Shown here in pieces: positions 42,858 to 51,170 of a stretch of DNA of 64,000 nucleotides. Under the pieces are notes generated by a model. It did not search any database, was not told where the DNA came from, and was given only the letters and a program-made list of their open reading frames with translations. Position numbers and translations under genes: made by a program. The stretch lies in contig NZ_LRFC01000038.1 in assembly GCF_001619875.1 (NCBI RefSeq), positions 682,001 to 746,000 on the forward strand, written 5' to 3'. Numbering within the stretch: the stretch's first letter is position 1; every line of letters starts with the position of its first letter. The stretch comes from Fictibacillus phosphorivorans. Its GTDB lineage: Bacteria > Bacillota > Bacilli > Bacillales > Fictibacillaceae.

Positions 42858-42894
42858 GGGGTATAAGTAAGGGGTATAAGTAAGGGGTATAAGT
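42858..42894 (+). repeat. Triplicated 13-bp Shine-Dalgarno unit
   Basis: GGGGTATAAGTAA occurs at 42858 and 42871, and its third copy (42884) runs straight into the ATG at 42895. Only the last GGGG is seven bases from the start. Repeat slippage would move or add initiation sites. Confidence 0.85.
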
Positions 42895-44250
42895 ATGAAA
42901 GATTGTGAACTTCTTTTATCAAGCTGGGAACAAATATTACATAAATTAAGTGAAAACAACGGAAATGTCCACCCCATTGAAATTGGAAAAAGAGCAACAA
43001 TACAAGAGATTGAAGCTAAAGAAAGAGAGTTGGGTTATCAATTACCACCTTCGTATAAATACATATTACAGAACTTAGGGAAATCACTTTCGTTTTATTA
43101 CTCCTTTTCTGAAGATACGATGATTCCAAGTGAATATAATGAAATATTCTCTGGAGAAATAAATTGGAATATTGATTACCTTCAGAACTTGGATGAATTA
43201 GCTGACGAATTGTTTGAAGACGGAGAAGATTATGGAAAGACACTCAGGGGGAAATTAGAGTTTGCTCATGCAGGTAATGGAGATGTATATGCATTTGATA
43301 TGTCAGTTGAAAGTGAAGAAAAACCAGTTATTTATTGGGATCATGAAGAAGACACAGTCACTTATATTGCGGATTCATTTATTGATTATTTATTGAGAAT
43401 TACTGAACTAGGATGTATTGGAAGTGAAAAATGGCAGCTTGAATACTTCTTAAGTGATGCAGGCTTGGCAACAACAAGTCCCTCAGCAGTAAAATGGAAA
43501 CAATGGTTTGAATCATTTTCAGAGACAACGTTAAATGATGTGAAAAATAACATTAAACAGTTAATAGCTTTTGTTGTTTATCGTGAAAAAGTTGATAAAA
43601 AAACAATTGAAATTCTCAATAAATTTAATAAAAAAGAGTTATTTAACTTTTGTTTAGAAGAATTACATAAAAAAGATGCATTTGATGATCAGAAGATAAT
43701 ATGTGAGATAATCGGTAGAGTTTTTGGAGTAAACGTTGAGGAATGGGTGATAAGCTTATGGGAAGCTAAGCAATTTACTCTGGATGAAAGATTACGTTCT
43801 TTCTTAACGGCAAAATGTATGAGTAAGGATAAAGGATTACGTTTAGTAATAAATTTTTTAGAACAATTACCTAATAATAGTATAGATGGTTATGAAGCAC
43901 TCTCCCATCTGAAGGATTTTCAATCACGTAAGGTCATTGAATGGATGGAGAAACACGTTAGGTTTCCAGTAACAGAAGGTTGGGACGAACTCTTTTTAAG
44001 ATCAAACTTTTCATGGGCTGACTTAGAGAGGTGGACCTCATTAGAAGAGAAGCATGAAGTAACTGTAATTCACGCTTTGGAGAAGTATGTTGAGGAGAAA
44101 GTCGCTAATGATTTTCATTATGATATATTAGGACTTCCAACCAAATCGGATTTTACTGATTTTCTTGTTAAATTACGTGATAAACAAGTATTAAAAAAAA
44201 GAAGACACCCGATAGAAGATATGATACAAAATATAAATATTTTTTATTAA
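42895..44250 (+). CDS. SMI1/KNR4-family protein, probable toxin-immunity protein
   Basis: 451 residues. An SMI1/KNR4 domain spans about 20-170 (ATIQEIEAKERELGYQLPPS, LEFAHAGNGDVYAFDMS, PVIYWDHEEDTVTYIADSF). The C-terminal about 280 residues are helical and not recognised. SMI1/KNR4 proteins often neutralise polymorphic toxins, but no toxin gene lies beside it, so it may be an orphan immunity gene. The ATG follows the triplicated ribosome binding site. Two island repeats lie nearby, and a two-way terminator follows. Confidence 0.8.
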   Translation: MKDCELLLSSWEQILHKLSENNGNVHPIEIGKRATIQEIEAKERELGYQLPPSYKYILQNLGKSLSFYYSFSEDTMIPSEYNEIFSGEINWNIDYLQNLDELADELFEDGEDYGKTLRGKLEFAHAGNGDVYAFDMSVESEEKPVIYWDHEEDTVTYIADSFIDYLLRITELGCIGSEKWQLEYFLSDAGLATTSPSAVKWKQWFESFSETTLNDVKNNIKQLIAFVVYREKVDKKTIEILNKFNKKELFNFCLEELHKKDAFDDQKIICEIIGRVFGVNVEEWVISLWEAKQFTLDERLRSFLTAKCMSKDKGLRLVINFLEQLPNNSIDGYEALSHLKDFQSRKVIEWMEKHVRFPVTEGWDELFLRSNFSWADLERWTSLEEKHEVTVIHALEKYVEEKVANDFHYDILGLPTKSDFTDFLVKLRDKQVLKKRRHPIEDMIQNINIFY

Positions 44251-44361
44251 GTTTGTGAGAACATGTAATTCCACAGACAAATACAATAGAACAACAAAAA
44301 CACGGTAAGAACGGTTTGAGTATAAAGGATCTGTACTTTTTATCACCAATTTAGTCCATTA

Positions 44362-44398
44362 AAAAATCTCAGACTAACAAATAGTCTGAGATTTTTAG
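44362..44398. terminator. Bidirectional terminator
   Basis: AAATCTCAGACTA pairs with TAGTCTGAGATTT with A and T runs outside. It serves both the SMI1 gene and the converging FtsW-like gene. Confidence 0.85.
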
Positions 44399-44438
44399 TA
44401 ATGGCTTCTTGTCGCATCGAATCCATTATGTGTTGCTT

Positions 44439-45692
44439 CTAATTACTTTGCGGAAAGTGAGCCAAGGAAACTGCTTCCTTGTTTTTTCGCCTTCTATATA
44501 CGCTAAGGATCAATCCTACGGAAATCATCTCCAGCAATAAGTGTGAACCTCCATAACTCATGAATGGTACGGGTACACCAGTCAGTGGAGATAAACTGAG
44601 ATTCGTCAGTAGGCTTAGTATAAACTGAGCTGAAAAGACTGCTGCCAGTCCTGTAATCAGTAATTTTCCATAAGGGTGATTCACACTTTTGGCGGTAATC
44701 AATATTCTACAAATAAAAAATATAACCAGGGCTAAAGCTATTAATGCAGCTAACCACCCAAACGAATAAATGATGTACGCTAAGATTAAATCTGTATGAA
44801 CCTCAGAAATAAAACTTGGGGACACCTGGAGGGCACTCCCTATTAAATAAGCCTCACCTATTTTAAAATCTGTATAGCTCTGTGAAAGAGATAGCAGATT
44901 CCAAATGGGCCATATAGAAGCAACAACTGTGAATGTTATCGTTTGCTTCAGATTGGAACTTGACGTATGCATGATTGCAGCGCATACAATGATGCTAATT
45001 ATAGTAGCTGCGAAAGCTCCTGTAGTCGCCATTAATAGAATGGGAATTGACATAATACCTATTCCAAACCATGACTTTTGGTTATCATTCCAATCCCAAG
45101 AATGAAACATTCCAGCAAAGGTTACGACCAAAAGGAATGGAGTGATTTCGGTGAAATTAATAGTGGCAAAGCCTACATTTAAAAATGGCACATCATCGAC
45201 TCTAACACCAATAAGAACGGTTAATAAAAGTATGAGGATTGTTGCCGCATAGATGTACTTGGAGTACTTCATCAATCTTCTGTAATCAATCATAAATAGG
45301 CTAAGCATGAGCACGACACCCAACAAGTAGTAGACAAGACTTTTATTGAAAATTTTCATTTCTTGAAGCTCTGTAAAAGCCGAGTGGAATTGCAAATAAT
45401 ACATAACCAGCAGCCCGAATAGAGAAGCTGTAAGCACTGACAGCAAGGTTTTCACATCCATAGGGGCTTTATGTGTTTTGTTAAGCTGCTTTCCCAAAAC
45501 TCCTACATCTCCCATACGAGCCAATGCTTGATCGATCGCCTCTTCTTCTGAAAGTCCAGTACTCATGAACTCCTCTTTGAGCGTATGAAGGTGATCGTGG
45601 ATCTCCAATTTTATATGGGCATGAACATCCTTATTTTTTATCCGTTTACACAGATCACTAATATACATTTCAAACTTATCTTCTAATCCCAT
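44439..45692 (-). CDS. FtsW/RodA/SpoVE-family protein with N-terminal HAAS/permease-prefix domain
   Basis: 417 residues. Residues about 1-85 are a soluble helical domain (LEIHDHLHTLKEEFMSTGLS, EEAIDQALARMGDVGVLGKQ) of the HAAS/permease-prefix type that partners PadR regulators. The rest has about ten membrane helices and the FtsW-like C-terminus TGVPVPFMSYGGSHLLLEMI. True FtsW/RodA polymerise glycan strands, but key residues cannot be confirmed here. Its start overlaps the PadR gene by 10 bp, with GGGGAG upstream. Confidence 0.85.
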   Translation of the reverse strand: MGLEDKFEMYISDLCKRIKNKDVHAHIKLEIHDHLHTLKEEFMSTGLSEEEAIDQALARMGDVGVLGKQLNKTHKAPMDVKTLLSVLTASLFGLLVMYYLQFHSAFTELQEMKIFNKSLVYYLLGVVLMLSLFMIDYRRLMKYSKYIYAATILILLLTVLIGVRVDDVPFLNVGFATINFTEITPFLLVVTFAGMFHSWDWNDNQKSWFGIGIMSIPILLMATTGAFAATIISIIVCAAIMHTSSSNLKQTITFTVVASIWPIWNLLSLSQSYTDFKIGEAYLIGSALQVSPSFISEVHTDLILAYIIYSFGWLAALIALALVIFFICRILITAKSVNHPYGKLLITGLAAVFSAQFILSLLTNLSLSPLTGVPVPFMSYGGSHLLLEMISVGLILSVYRRRKNKEAVSLAHFPQSN

Positions 45693-46027
45693 ACGATTTT
45701 CTCCCCACGTAAAACTTCGTCAACAGCATTCTTGAAAACGGACCATTCTTCTTTTTTCTCTTGAATAAATTCTTTGCCCTGGTCATTAATCTTGTAATAT
45801 TTTCTCTTTCTCTTTCCAGTCCCTTCGCCCCAGTAAGATACAATGAGTTCTTTCTCCTCAAGGGTGTGAAGGATGGGATAGATGGTGCCTTCCTTAAAAC
45901 TAAAAATCCCATTAGACTTCGATTCCAGTTCTTTGATAATTTCATAGCCGTACATTGGTTTAGAATTAAGCAAACTCAAAATAAGAGTAGTGGTACTACC
46001 CTTAAGCAATTCTTTGCTTATCTTCAT
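45683..46027 (-). CDS. PadR-family transcriptional regulator
   Basis: 114 residues. The winged-helix signature LLNSKPMYGYEIIKELESKS, then FKEGTIYPILHTLEEKELIV, is typical PadR. ATG 46027 is preferred (GGAGGTGA nine bases upstream); ATG 46033 sits too close. It is the first gene of a two-gene unit with the HAAS-FtsW protein, the standard pairing in which the regulator responds to a stress and controls its membrane partner. A dyad operator lies just upstream. Confidence 0.9.
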   Translation of the reverse strand: MKISKELLKGSTTTLILSLLNSKPMYGYEIIKELESKSNGIFSFKEGTIYPILHTLEEKELIVSYWGEGTGKRKRKYYKINDQGKEFIQEKKEEWSVFKNAVDEVLRGEKIVWD

Positions 46028-46042
46028 AAACATTCACCTCCA

Positions 46043-46080
46043 TATACATAGTAAATCTATGCATAGTAATTATATGTATA
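46043..46080. promoter_or_regulatory. Dyad-symmetric operator candidate for PadR
   Basis: Centred on TATGCATA with outer arms ATACATA and TATGTAT. PadR proteins bind ATGT/ACAT dyads, and position upstream of its own gene suggests autorepression. 46081-46266 shows no gene. Confidence 0.6.
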
Positions 46081-46266
46081 AGTTAAGATATAAATGAATT
46101 TCTGTCAATATGTCTATAAAAAATGTTTTATAAAACAAAGGTTCAATAATTAATTTTTTAAAAGCTACTTTTTTAATAGTTCGAATTTGACCTGACCTCA
46201 GTAAAAAAGGATAACAGTCAATAAGAACTCCTATCAATTTGATTTTTATGTTTATAAAGCAAACAT

Positions 46267-46325
46267 TGATTATTCAACATATGGGTGGTTTTTGAAGGAG
46301 AAGTGCTCTTTTTTATTGAATTTAT
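46267..46325 (+). repeat. Island repeat, full copy with shortened left arm
   Basis: ATTCAACATATGGGTGGTTT, GAAGGAGAAGTGCTC, TTTTTTATTGAA. Confidence 0.8.
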
Positions 46326-46413
46326 TGAACAAATAATTAGGAGTAGGATTATCTACTGTAATATTGGAGGAGTTATTGTCTATCGAAAGAGATTTAATGA
46401 TACCGCAGAACCT

Positions 46414-46468
46414 AAAAAAAGAGGCATGACTTCAAAAGTTCTACTTTTGGACATCCTCTTTTTTAAAA
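46414..46468. terminator. Bidirectional terminator after the FGE gene
   Basis: AAAAAAGAGG pairs with CCTCTTTTTT, with an inner CAAAAG/CTTTTG stem. Confidence 0.75.
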
Positions 46469-46494
46469 GATCCTCTAAAGGACCTTTCATGATA

Positions 46495-47439
46495 TTAATT
46501 TGCATTTGCTGCACAACGAAACCCCAAATTACCTGTTGAGCTATCAGGCGTATTTGCACTTCTACCGGCTACTCGGTATCGATTGCAATAAGATTGATGA
46601 CAAAGATAAGATCCACCTTTTGTCACTTTGGAATGTCCCTTAATTGGTCCAGTGGGATTACTAATGCTATTTAATTCATGTATAGGGCTAAACCAATCAG
46701 AGCACCATTCCCATACGTTCCCTACCACATTGTACAACCCATAACCGTTTGGCGAATAAGCGTCTACAGGTGCTGTTCCTATATATCCGTCTTCAGCCTT
46801 GTTTTCATTAGGGAAATGCCCTTGCCAAATATTACATTGATGTTTTCCGTCTTGCTTTAATTGATTGCCCCATGGATATTTCTTTTGTTCATATCCACCG
46901 CGTGCAGCATATTCCCATTCAGCTTCAGTAGGTAGACGCTTCTTTTTCCAATTACAATAATGAACCGCATCATTCCAAGAAATGTGTACGACGGGATGGT
47001 TCATGCGGTTTATAATCGTTGAATCTGGTCCCTCTGGCTGCTTCCAAGAAGCTTCATTTACAACAAGCCACCAAGGTGTTTGTTGTGGCACCTGAGTGGT
47101 TTGACGTTTCACATTTTCAGACACTAGAAGGTGAAAAACAAAGGACCATCCAAATTTCTCTGCTTCCGTCATATATCCGGTACTTTCAATAAATTGAGCA
47201 AACTCTTTATTGGTAACCGCATACGCATCGATATAAAAGGGATCGACATGTACTTCTCGTACCGGTCCTTCGCCATCTTCAGGAAAACCTTCCTGATCAT
47301 CTGTCCCCATCAAAAAGCTTCCACCTTCTAAATAGATCATATCTTCTTTATATAGATTTAATTCTGCAGCTTTTTCACTGGTTGCGAGTTTGATATTTTT
47401 ATTCGTTCTGTTTACTGCGCAACAAGCTTTATTCACCAT
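46495..47439 (-). CDS. Formylglycine-generating enzyme (sulfatase-modifying factor)
   Basis: 314 residues. The FGE-sulfatase fold is shown by MIYLEGGSFLMGTDDQEG, VTNKEFAQFIESTGYMTEAE, NHPVVHISWNDAVHYCNWKK, RLPTEAEWEYAARGG and NVWEWCSDWF. The copper-binding active-site cysteines are present at Cys280 and Cys285 (GGSYLCHQSYCNRYR), which marks a true oxygen-dependent FGE rather than a lectin-like relative. It converts the sulfatase active-site cysteine to formylglycine. Directly downstream of its likely client, the sulfatase, with about a 70-bp gap. Confidence 0.92.
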   Translation of the reverse strand: MVNKACCAVNRTNKNIKLATSEKAAELNLYKEDMIYLEGGSFLMGTDDQEGFPEDGEGPVREVHVDPFYIDAYAVTNKEFAQFIESTGYMTEAEKFGWSFVFHLLVSENVKRQTTQVPQQTPWWLVVNEASWKQPEGPDSTIINRMNHPVVHISWNDAVHYCNWKKKRLPTEAEWEYAARGGYEQKKYPWGNQLKQDGKHQCNIWQGHFPNENKAEDGYIGTAPVDAYSPNGYGLYNVVGNVWEWCSDWFSPIHELNSISNPTGPIKGHSKVTKGGSYLCHQSYCNRYRVAGRSANTPDSSTGNLGFRCAANAN

Positions 47440-47511
47440 TCTATATACCTCCTTTAAGAAATAGACTGTTTCTACCCGAAAAGGTTGTTTGATACAACTT
47501 GATTAAAAGGC

Positions 47512-48972
47512 TTATTCGAATTCTCTAGGATGACGTTTTTGAAGTTCTGCAATATGTAGTTCCCGTCCAGTTTCTTTTAATCGTTCAGCATACATTTTAA
47601 GATGCCCATTAGCATGATAAGGGCCGCCTTCTTTCATGACTGTCCATAATGGATCTACATCGTTATCCATGGTCTTCATCATTTCATCGTGCCATTCGTT
47701 TAAATAGTATACCGCTTCCTTACAAATGTCTTTCCGATCGTTCGCAAGATTATGTTGCTCATGAGGGTCTTCTTTTAGATTAAATAACATTTCTTTGTCA
47801 AAAAGGTGATAACCGTCATGATAGGTTCGAACATAAAGCCAATCTCCAAAACGAACACCACGTTGACATACGTGAGCACATTGAGAAATGACTAGAAACT
47901 CTCGATCACTCTCTTTTCCATTTTGAAGAACGGAAGCATAGCTCATACCATCCCAACTCTTTTTGGCAGGTTTGTTAAAAAGTTCTGCCAATGTAGGGAT
48001 TAAGTCTATATTGTAGTGCAATCCATGATCTACGTGCTGTTTTAGCATTCCTGGCCACCGAATAATCATCGGTATTCTACACGTTGCGTGATCTGCTGTT
48101 CCGTGTTCACCATAAATTCCTAATTCTCCTAAATTCTCTCCATGGTCAGCAGTGATCACAATAATGGTTTCATCCAAAACTCCTTGTTTTTCAAGGTTTG
48201 TGAGGATTTTCCCAATATGTTCATCCATATAACGAACGCCACAATCGTATCCATCGATCATTTTTTTCATGTCGTCCATACCTTTTATTTCAACGGGATA
48301 CCTTGGGAATTGTGGCAATGGATTACTCCAAAACATATCAATCTCGTGGACACTATGTGGACCAACACATTCTTTGTGTTTCTCTAATACGTCTTTATTA
48401 AGCCAATTTGGAAGGTCATCTTTTTTAAACGGATTTCCAAAACTCTCCGGAACACGATACGGGGTATGTGGGTCCCAATAGTTTACATATAAGCACCAAT
48501 CATCTTGTGTTGCATTGCGATCCAACCAATCTATTACAGTAGGTGTAACTTCTTCAGCGGATTCCATGCCACAATTACCTGTATTATAAATCTCATTAAA
48601 TCCTGCATTAAAATGCCAAGCTGAATGTCTTTCAGGGAAAGGACTGATTAGGGTGGTTTTCAAGCCCTCACTACGTAAAAAACCAGCTAGACTTTCTTGT
48701 ACTAAGCGATCCTGAAAATCACGTTTTGGTCCCTCGTGACGTAGATCTGCAGCTGTACCACCATGACCAACTGCTCCGTGATGTATACCGAATTGTCCTG
48801 TCATAAGGCTTGTACGAGAAGGAAGACAAGGCGCATCGGTAGTATAATAATTACTAAATCGAACTCCTTCCTCAGCCACTTTATCAATATTTGGGGAAGT
48901 ATTTCGGTGATACCCATAACAACCTAGGTGGTCTGCACGTAAAGAATCTAGATCTAAAATTAACATTCTCAT
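47512..48972 (-). CDS. Type I (formylglycine) sulfatase
   Basis: 486 residues from ATG 48972 (MRMLILDLDSLRADHLGCYG); AAAGGAG lies 10 bases upstream, and the 12-residue longer frame lacks one. The sulfatase motif CLPSRTSLMTGQ has Cys49 for modification. Metal-site motifs LDLDSLRADHLG and ITADHGENLGELGIYGEHGT are intact. There is no signal peptide, so it should act in the cytoplasm, on a sulfate ester or sulfamate brought in from outside (inference). It forms an operon with the FGE. A perfect palindrome just upstream suggests substrate-controlled expression. Confidence 0.92.
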   Translation of the reverse strand: MRMLILDLDSLRADHLGCYGYHRNTSPNIDKVAEEGVRFSNYYTTDAPCLPSRTSLMTGQFGIHHGAVGHGGTAADLRHEGPKRDFQDRLVQESLAGFLRSEGLKTTLISPFPERHSAWHFNAGFNEIYNTGNCGMESAEEVTPTVIDWLDRNATQDDWCLYVNYWDPHTPYRVPESFGNPFKKDDLPNWLNKDVLEKHKECVGPHSVHEIDMFWSNPLPQFPRYPVEIKGMDDMKKMIDGYDCGVRYMDEHIGKILTNLEKQGVLDETIIVITADHGENLGELGIYGEHGTADHATCRIPMIIRWPGMLKQHVDHGLHYNIDLIPTLAELFNKPAKKSWDGMSYASVLQNGKESDREFLVISQCAHVCQRGVRFGDWLYVRTYHDGYHLFDKEMLFNLKEDPHEQHNLANDRKDICKEAVYYLNEWHDEMMKTMDNDVDPLWTVMKEGGPYHANGHLKMYAERLKETGRELHIAELQKRHPREFE

Positions 48973-49008
48973 AATCTTTAATCTCCTTTCGTTATCATAT
49001 ACGAGCAT

Positions 49009-49022
49009 CGAAACGTTTCGAA
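49009..49022. promoter_or_regulatory. LacI-type operator before the sulfatase operon
   Basis: TCGAAACGTTTCGA is a perfect 14-bp palindrome with the central CG typical of LacI/GalR-family operators, 37 bp before the sulfatase start. It is not a good cre match. No LacI-family gene is in the window. 49023-49270 holds no gene; a 7-codon ATG ORF at 49134 has a ribosome binding site only. Confidence 0.6.
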
Positions 49023-49286
49023 ACTAGTATATATGGAATTGTATTCGCTTTCAATGCTATTTTGAATTTTCTATTTTATTGAACTATAATTATCATCTAA
49101 TTATTTTTAGGTTTTTGTTTAAAAGGAGTATTGATGAAAATAGAATTAGTGGAGTAACTCTGATAATTACTACTATATACAAAGTTAACCGTACTTAATA
49201 AAGTAATAAGGTTTACTTCAGGAAGATAAGGTATAGTATATTGTTGAATAGATTCTCTTTTAAGATAAAAAAAATAGGTGAACAAA

Positions 49287-49436
49287 GTGGGTAAATTTTC
49301 AATTGGATAACAAAGGTAAGGTAGCTGTGACAAAGTTTCATGAAAAAACGCGCCTGCCAAATTTGATAAAAAGAAGCATGTTAAAAAAATACGTGCAGAG
49401 TATTTGAAAAAGAAACAAAAACAAAAAGATGAATAA
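49287..49436 (+). pseudogene. Small basic protein gene with two small insertions
   Basis: The GTG start (AGGTGA upstream) reads VGKFSIG then a stop. In the +1 frame DNKGKVAVTKFHEKT continues, and then the original frame resumes as APAKFDKKKHVKKIRAEYLK to a TAA in frame with the GTG. Removing one G (near 49305) and one CG (near 49348) would give a clean 48-residue basic protein. Either a recent pseudogene or assembly errors. Confidence 0.5.
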
Positions 49437-49447
49437 AAGAAATGAAA

Positions 49448-49482
49448 ACATAGGAAGATTAAATGCTCCCTATGTTTTTCTA
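49448..49482 (+). terminator. Terminator
   Basis: AACATAGG pairs with CCTATGTT, followed by T residues. It follows the broken 48-residue gene. Confidence 0.75.
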
Positions 49483-49505
49483 ATTTTAAAATCTATTTGG
49501 ATATC

Positions 49506-49545
49506 TTCTTAATCGGTGAATTTCTTTAGAAGGAAATGAACATTT
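49506..49545 (+). repeat. Island repeat, degenerate copy
   Basis: TTCTTAATCGGTGAATTTC, loop TTTAGAAGG, AAATGAACATTTG. Confidence 0.6.
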
Positions 49546-49761
49546 GACTAATTTATTTTTAAAAACAACAGGAACTTGGGTTTTCTCCATTAAGAATTAA
49601 ACCTCTTGACTCTTCTCTTGAGTAGTTGTTCTCCGGATACACTAATTCCATAAGAATGTTGATAAATAATGATGATACAAGATCTGACTAATTTTTTGAA
49701 TAATTTCATGAAATTAAAAATACATTTGAAAGGAAATGGGTTCTGTATAAGGAGGTACACA

Positions 49762-49860
49762 ATGGGGTATCCAACTGGAGGCACACTTGGGAGTCCAATG
49801 GAGAATTTAATCAAGGTTTTTAGAAATCATCGATTTATTCGAAGCGAACCTGATAGGTAA
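49762..49860 (+). CDS. Possible 32-residue protein
   Basis: MGYPTGGTLGSPMENLIKVF plus RNHRFIRSEPDR. AAGGAGG sits nine bases before the ATG, one of the best sites in the region. An ORF extended to 49669 has no such site. Not recognised; could be a genuine small protein or a decayed gene start. 49546-49760 shows nothing else. Confidence 0.4.
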   Translation: MGYPTGGTLGSPMENLIKVFRNHRFIRSEPDR

Positions 49861-49921
49861 CCAAAGTTAATTTAACTTGTGAGTTATTTTTAACATTTTA
49901 GAGTATGAATTTAGCAGATAA

Positions 49922-49948
49922 ATACCTTCTATGATAATAAGGTTTTTT
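49922..49948 (+). terminator. Terminator
   Basis: ACCTT pairs with AAGGT, followed by seven T. A second hairpin (AGAACCC / GGGTTCT with T run) lies at 49971-50008. Confidence 0.6.
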
Positions 49949-50045
49949 TGCATCCATAAACGCTCACGAATAGAACCCTTAGTCCTTTTATGGGTTCTTT
50001 TTTATTTCTCCATACTGTTTGAAATCATACCAAAAGATTTCTTTT

Positions 50046-50065
50046 AACTATTCAACAATAGGGTG
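50046..50065 (+). repeat. Island repeat, left-arm fragment
   Basis: ACTATTCAACAATAGGGTG only. Confidence 0.5.
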
Positions 50066-50103
50066 TAAGAATGGGACAAGGTGAATAATAGGTTACTTTA
50101 TAT

Positions 50104-50163
50104 CCTTCAGCAATCCGGTGCAATTCTTCAAGAAGGAGAAGTGCACTTTCTTATTGAACTGAG
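50104..50163 (+). repeat. Island repeat, full copy
   Basis: TCAGCAATCCGGTGCAATTC, loop TTCAAGAAGG, AGAAGTGCACTTTCTTATTG, then AACTG. Confidence 0.9.
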
Positions 50164-50333
50164 GAGATAGAGTAGAACTGCTAAGGAGTTATATGAATGA
50201 TTATAAAAGCTGAAATAAAGGGAGCTTCCCTTTCAGGAGAGTACAAAAGTCCTTATTGGAATTAGAATTAGAAGTTGAGACTTTGAAATTAAGTTTAGTG
50301 TAATTGATTGTTTAAAAGAGTTGCCTTCATAGG

Positions 50334-50612
50334 ATTGACTGGGACATTCCAAAATGTGAAATGGGATACTGGATTAATACAAAATATAGCGGAAAAGGCT
50401 ATATAACGGAAGCAGTAAAGGAGTTAGTTAACTTTGGGTTAAATCATCTCGCATTTAGAAGAATTGAAATACGATGTGACTCAAAAAACGTAAAAAGTCG
50501 CTTAATAGCGGAAAAACTGGGTTTTATATTAGAAGGTACTTTAAGGAATGAAGATCTATCCGCAGATGGCAGCCAGCTTACTGACACTTGTATCTATGCT
50601 AAAATCAATTAA
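50334..50612 (+). pseudogene. GNAT acetyltransferase (RimJ/RimL type), 5'-truncated
   Basis: The coding frame reads LHRIDWDIPKCEMGYWINTK, then YSGKGYITEAVKELVNFGLN and AFRRIEIRCDSKNVKSRLIA, the C-terminal half of a RimJ/RimL-type N-acetyltransferase with the acetyl-CoA loop GxGxxT degenerate. In-frame stops lie upstream and the first about 80 residues are missing. An ATG at 50361 could give an 83-residue product without a full fold. Traces of the lost start may remain at 50196-50264 (22-codon ORF). Confidence 0.7.
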
Positions 50613-50682
50613 CAATTTAGAAAAGTTTAAGGTATAGGAAGGGATTATATGAAAATCACCCTATAACAAGGAGTTTTTGATC

Positions 50683-51105
50683 ATGAGTATGGCAACCTAT
50701 ATCGGTTTGAACTTTGAAGTTCAACTAAGTGAATACCTTACGAAGGATGAAGTCGAAATATGTTATGTTTTTTCAGATGAAGAGAACCGTGGTGTAGTGA
50801 AGCAGAACCATTTTACGACGTCCTCTATTTATGAAGTTTCTGAAAAAGGTCATCCTATTTGGCAAATGAATGAATATCATAGGATTCATTCTCCACATAA
50901 CTATGAAAAATCCAAAAAGACTTTTCTCTATTTATGTCACCTACTAAAAGAGTTGCTTCCTCAAGGCGATTATTGCGAAATTTATATTTGTTGGTTAGGT
51001 GAAGAAGGTGAAGAGCGTGAGGGGAATTTGAAAATTGATTTAAATGCATTACAAATTGAAACAATAGAAATTTATGAAAAGTGCCTACTTAGAATACATA
51101 ACTAA
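50683..51105 (+). CDS. Hypothetical protein (140 aa)
   Basis: ATG 50683 (MSMATYIGLNFEVQLSEYLT) with AAGGAG nine bases upstream; the TTG at 50677 is too near the site. Beta-rich start and helical middle, acidic overall, no signal peptide. Family not recognised. Between two full island repeats, together with the broken acetyltransferase. Confidence 0.65.
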   Translation: MSMATYIGLNFEVQLSEYLTKDEVEICYVFSDEENRGVVKQNHFTTSSIYEVSEKGHPIWQMNEYHRIHSPHNYEKSKKTFLYLCHLLKELLPQGDYCEIYICWLGEEGEEREGNLKIDLNALQIETIEIYEKCLLRIHN

Positions 51106-51170
51106 AGTGTGTAATCCAAAAGTGTGGTGACAGGTTGATTATTGAAGTTATAAAACTTAATTATCTGATC

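Noticed and set aside
49009-49022. CcpA cre site before the sulfatase
   Set aside because: The palindrome misses the required TG and CA ends of the cre consensus; a different LacI-family regulator fits better.
49097-49360. 87-codon minus-strand ORF
   Set aside because: It has no ribosome binding site and lies opposite the frame-shifted small basic gene, which is the better explanation.
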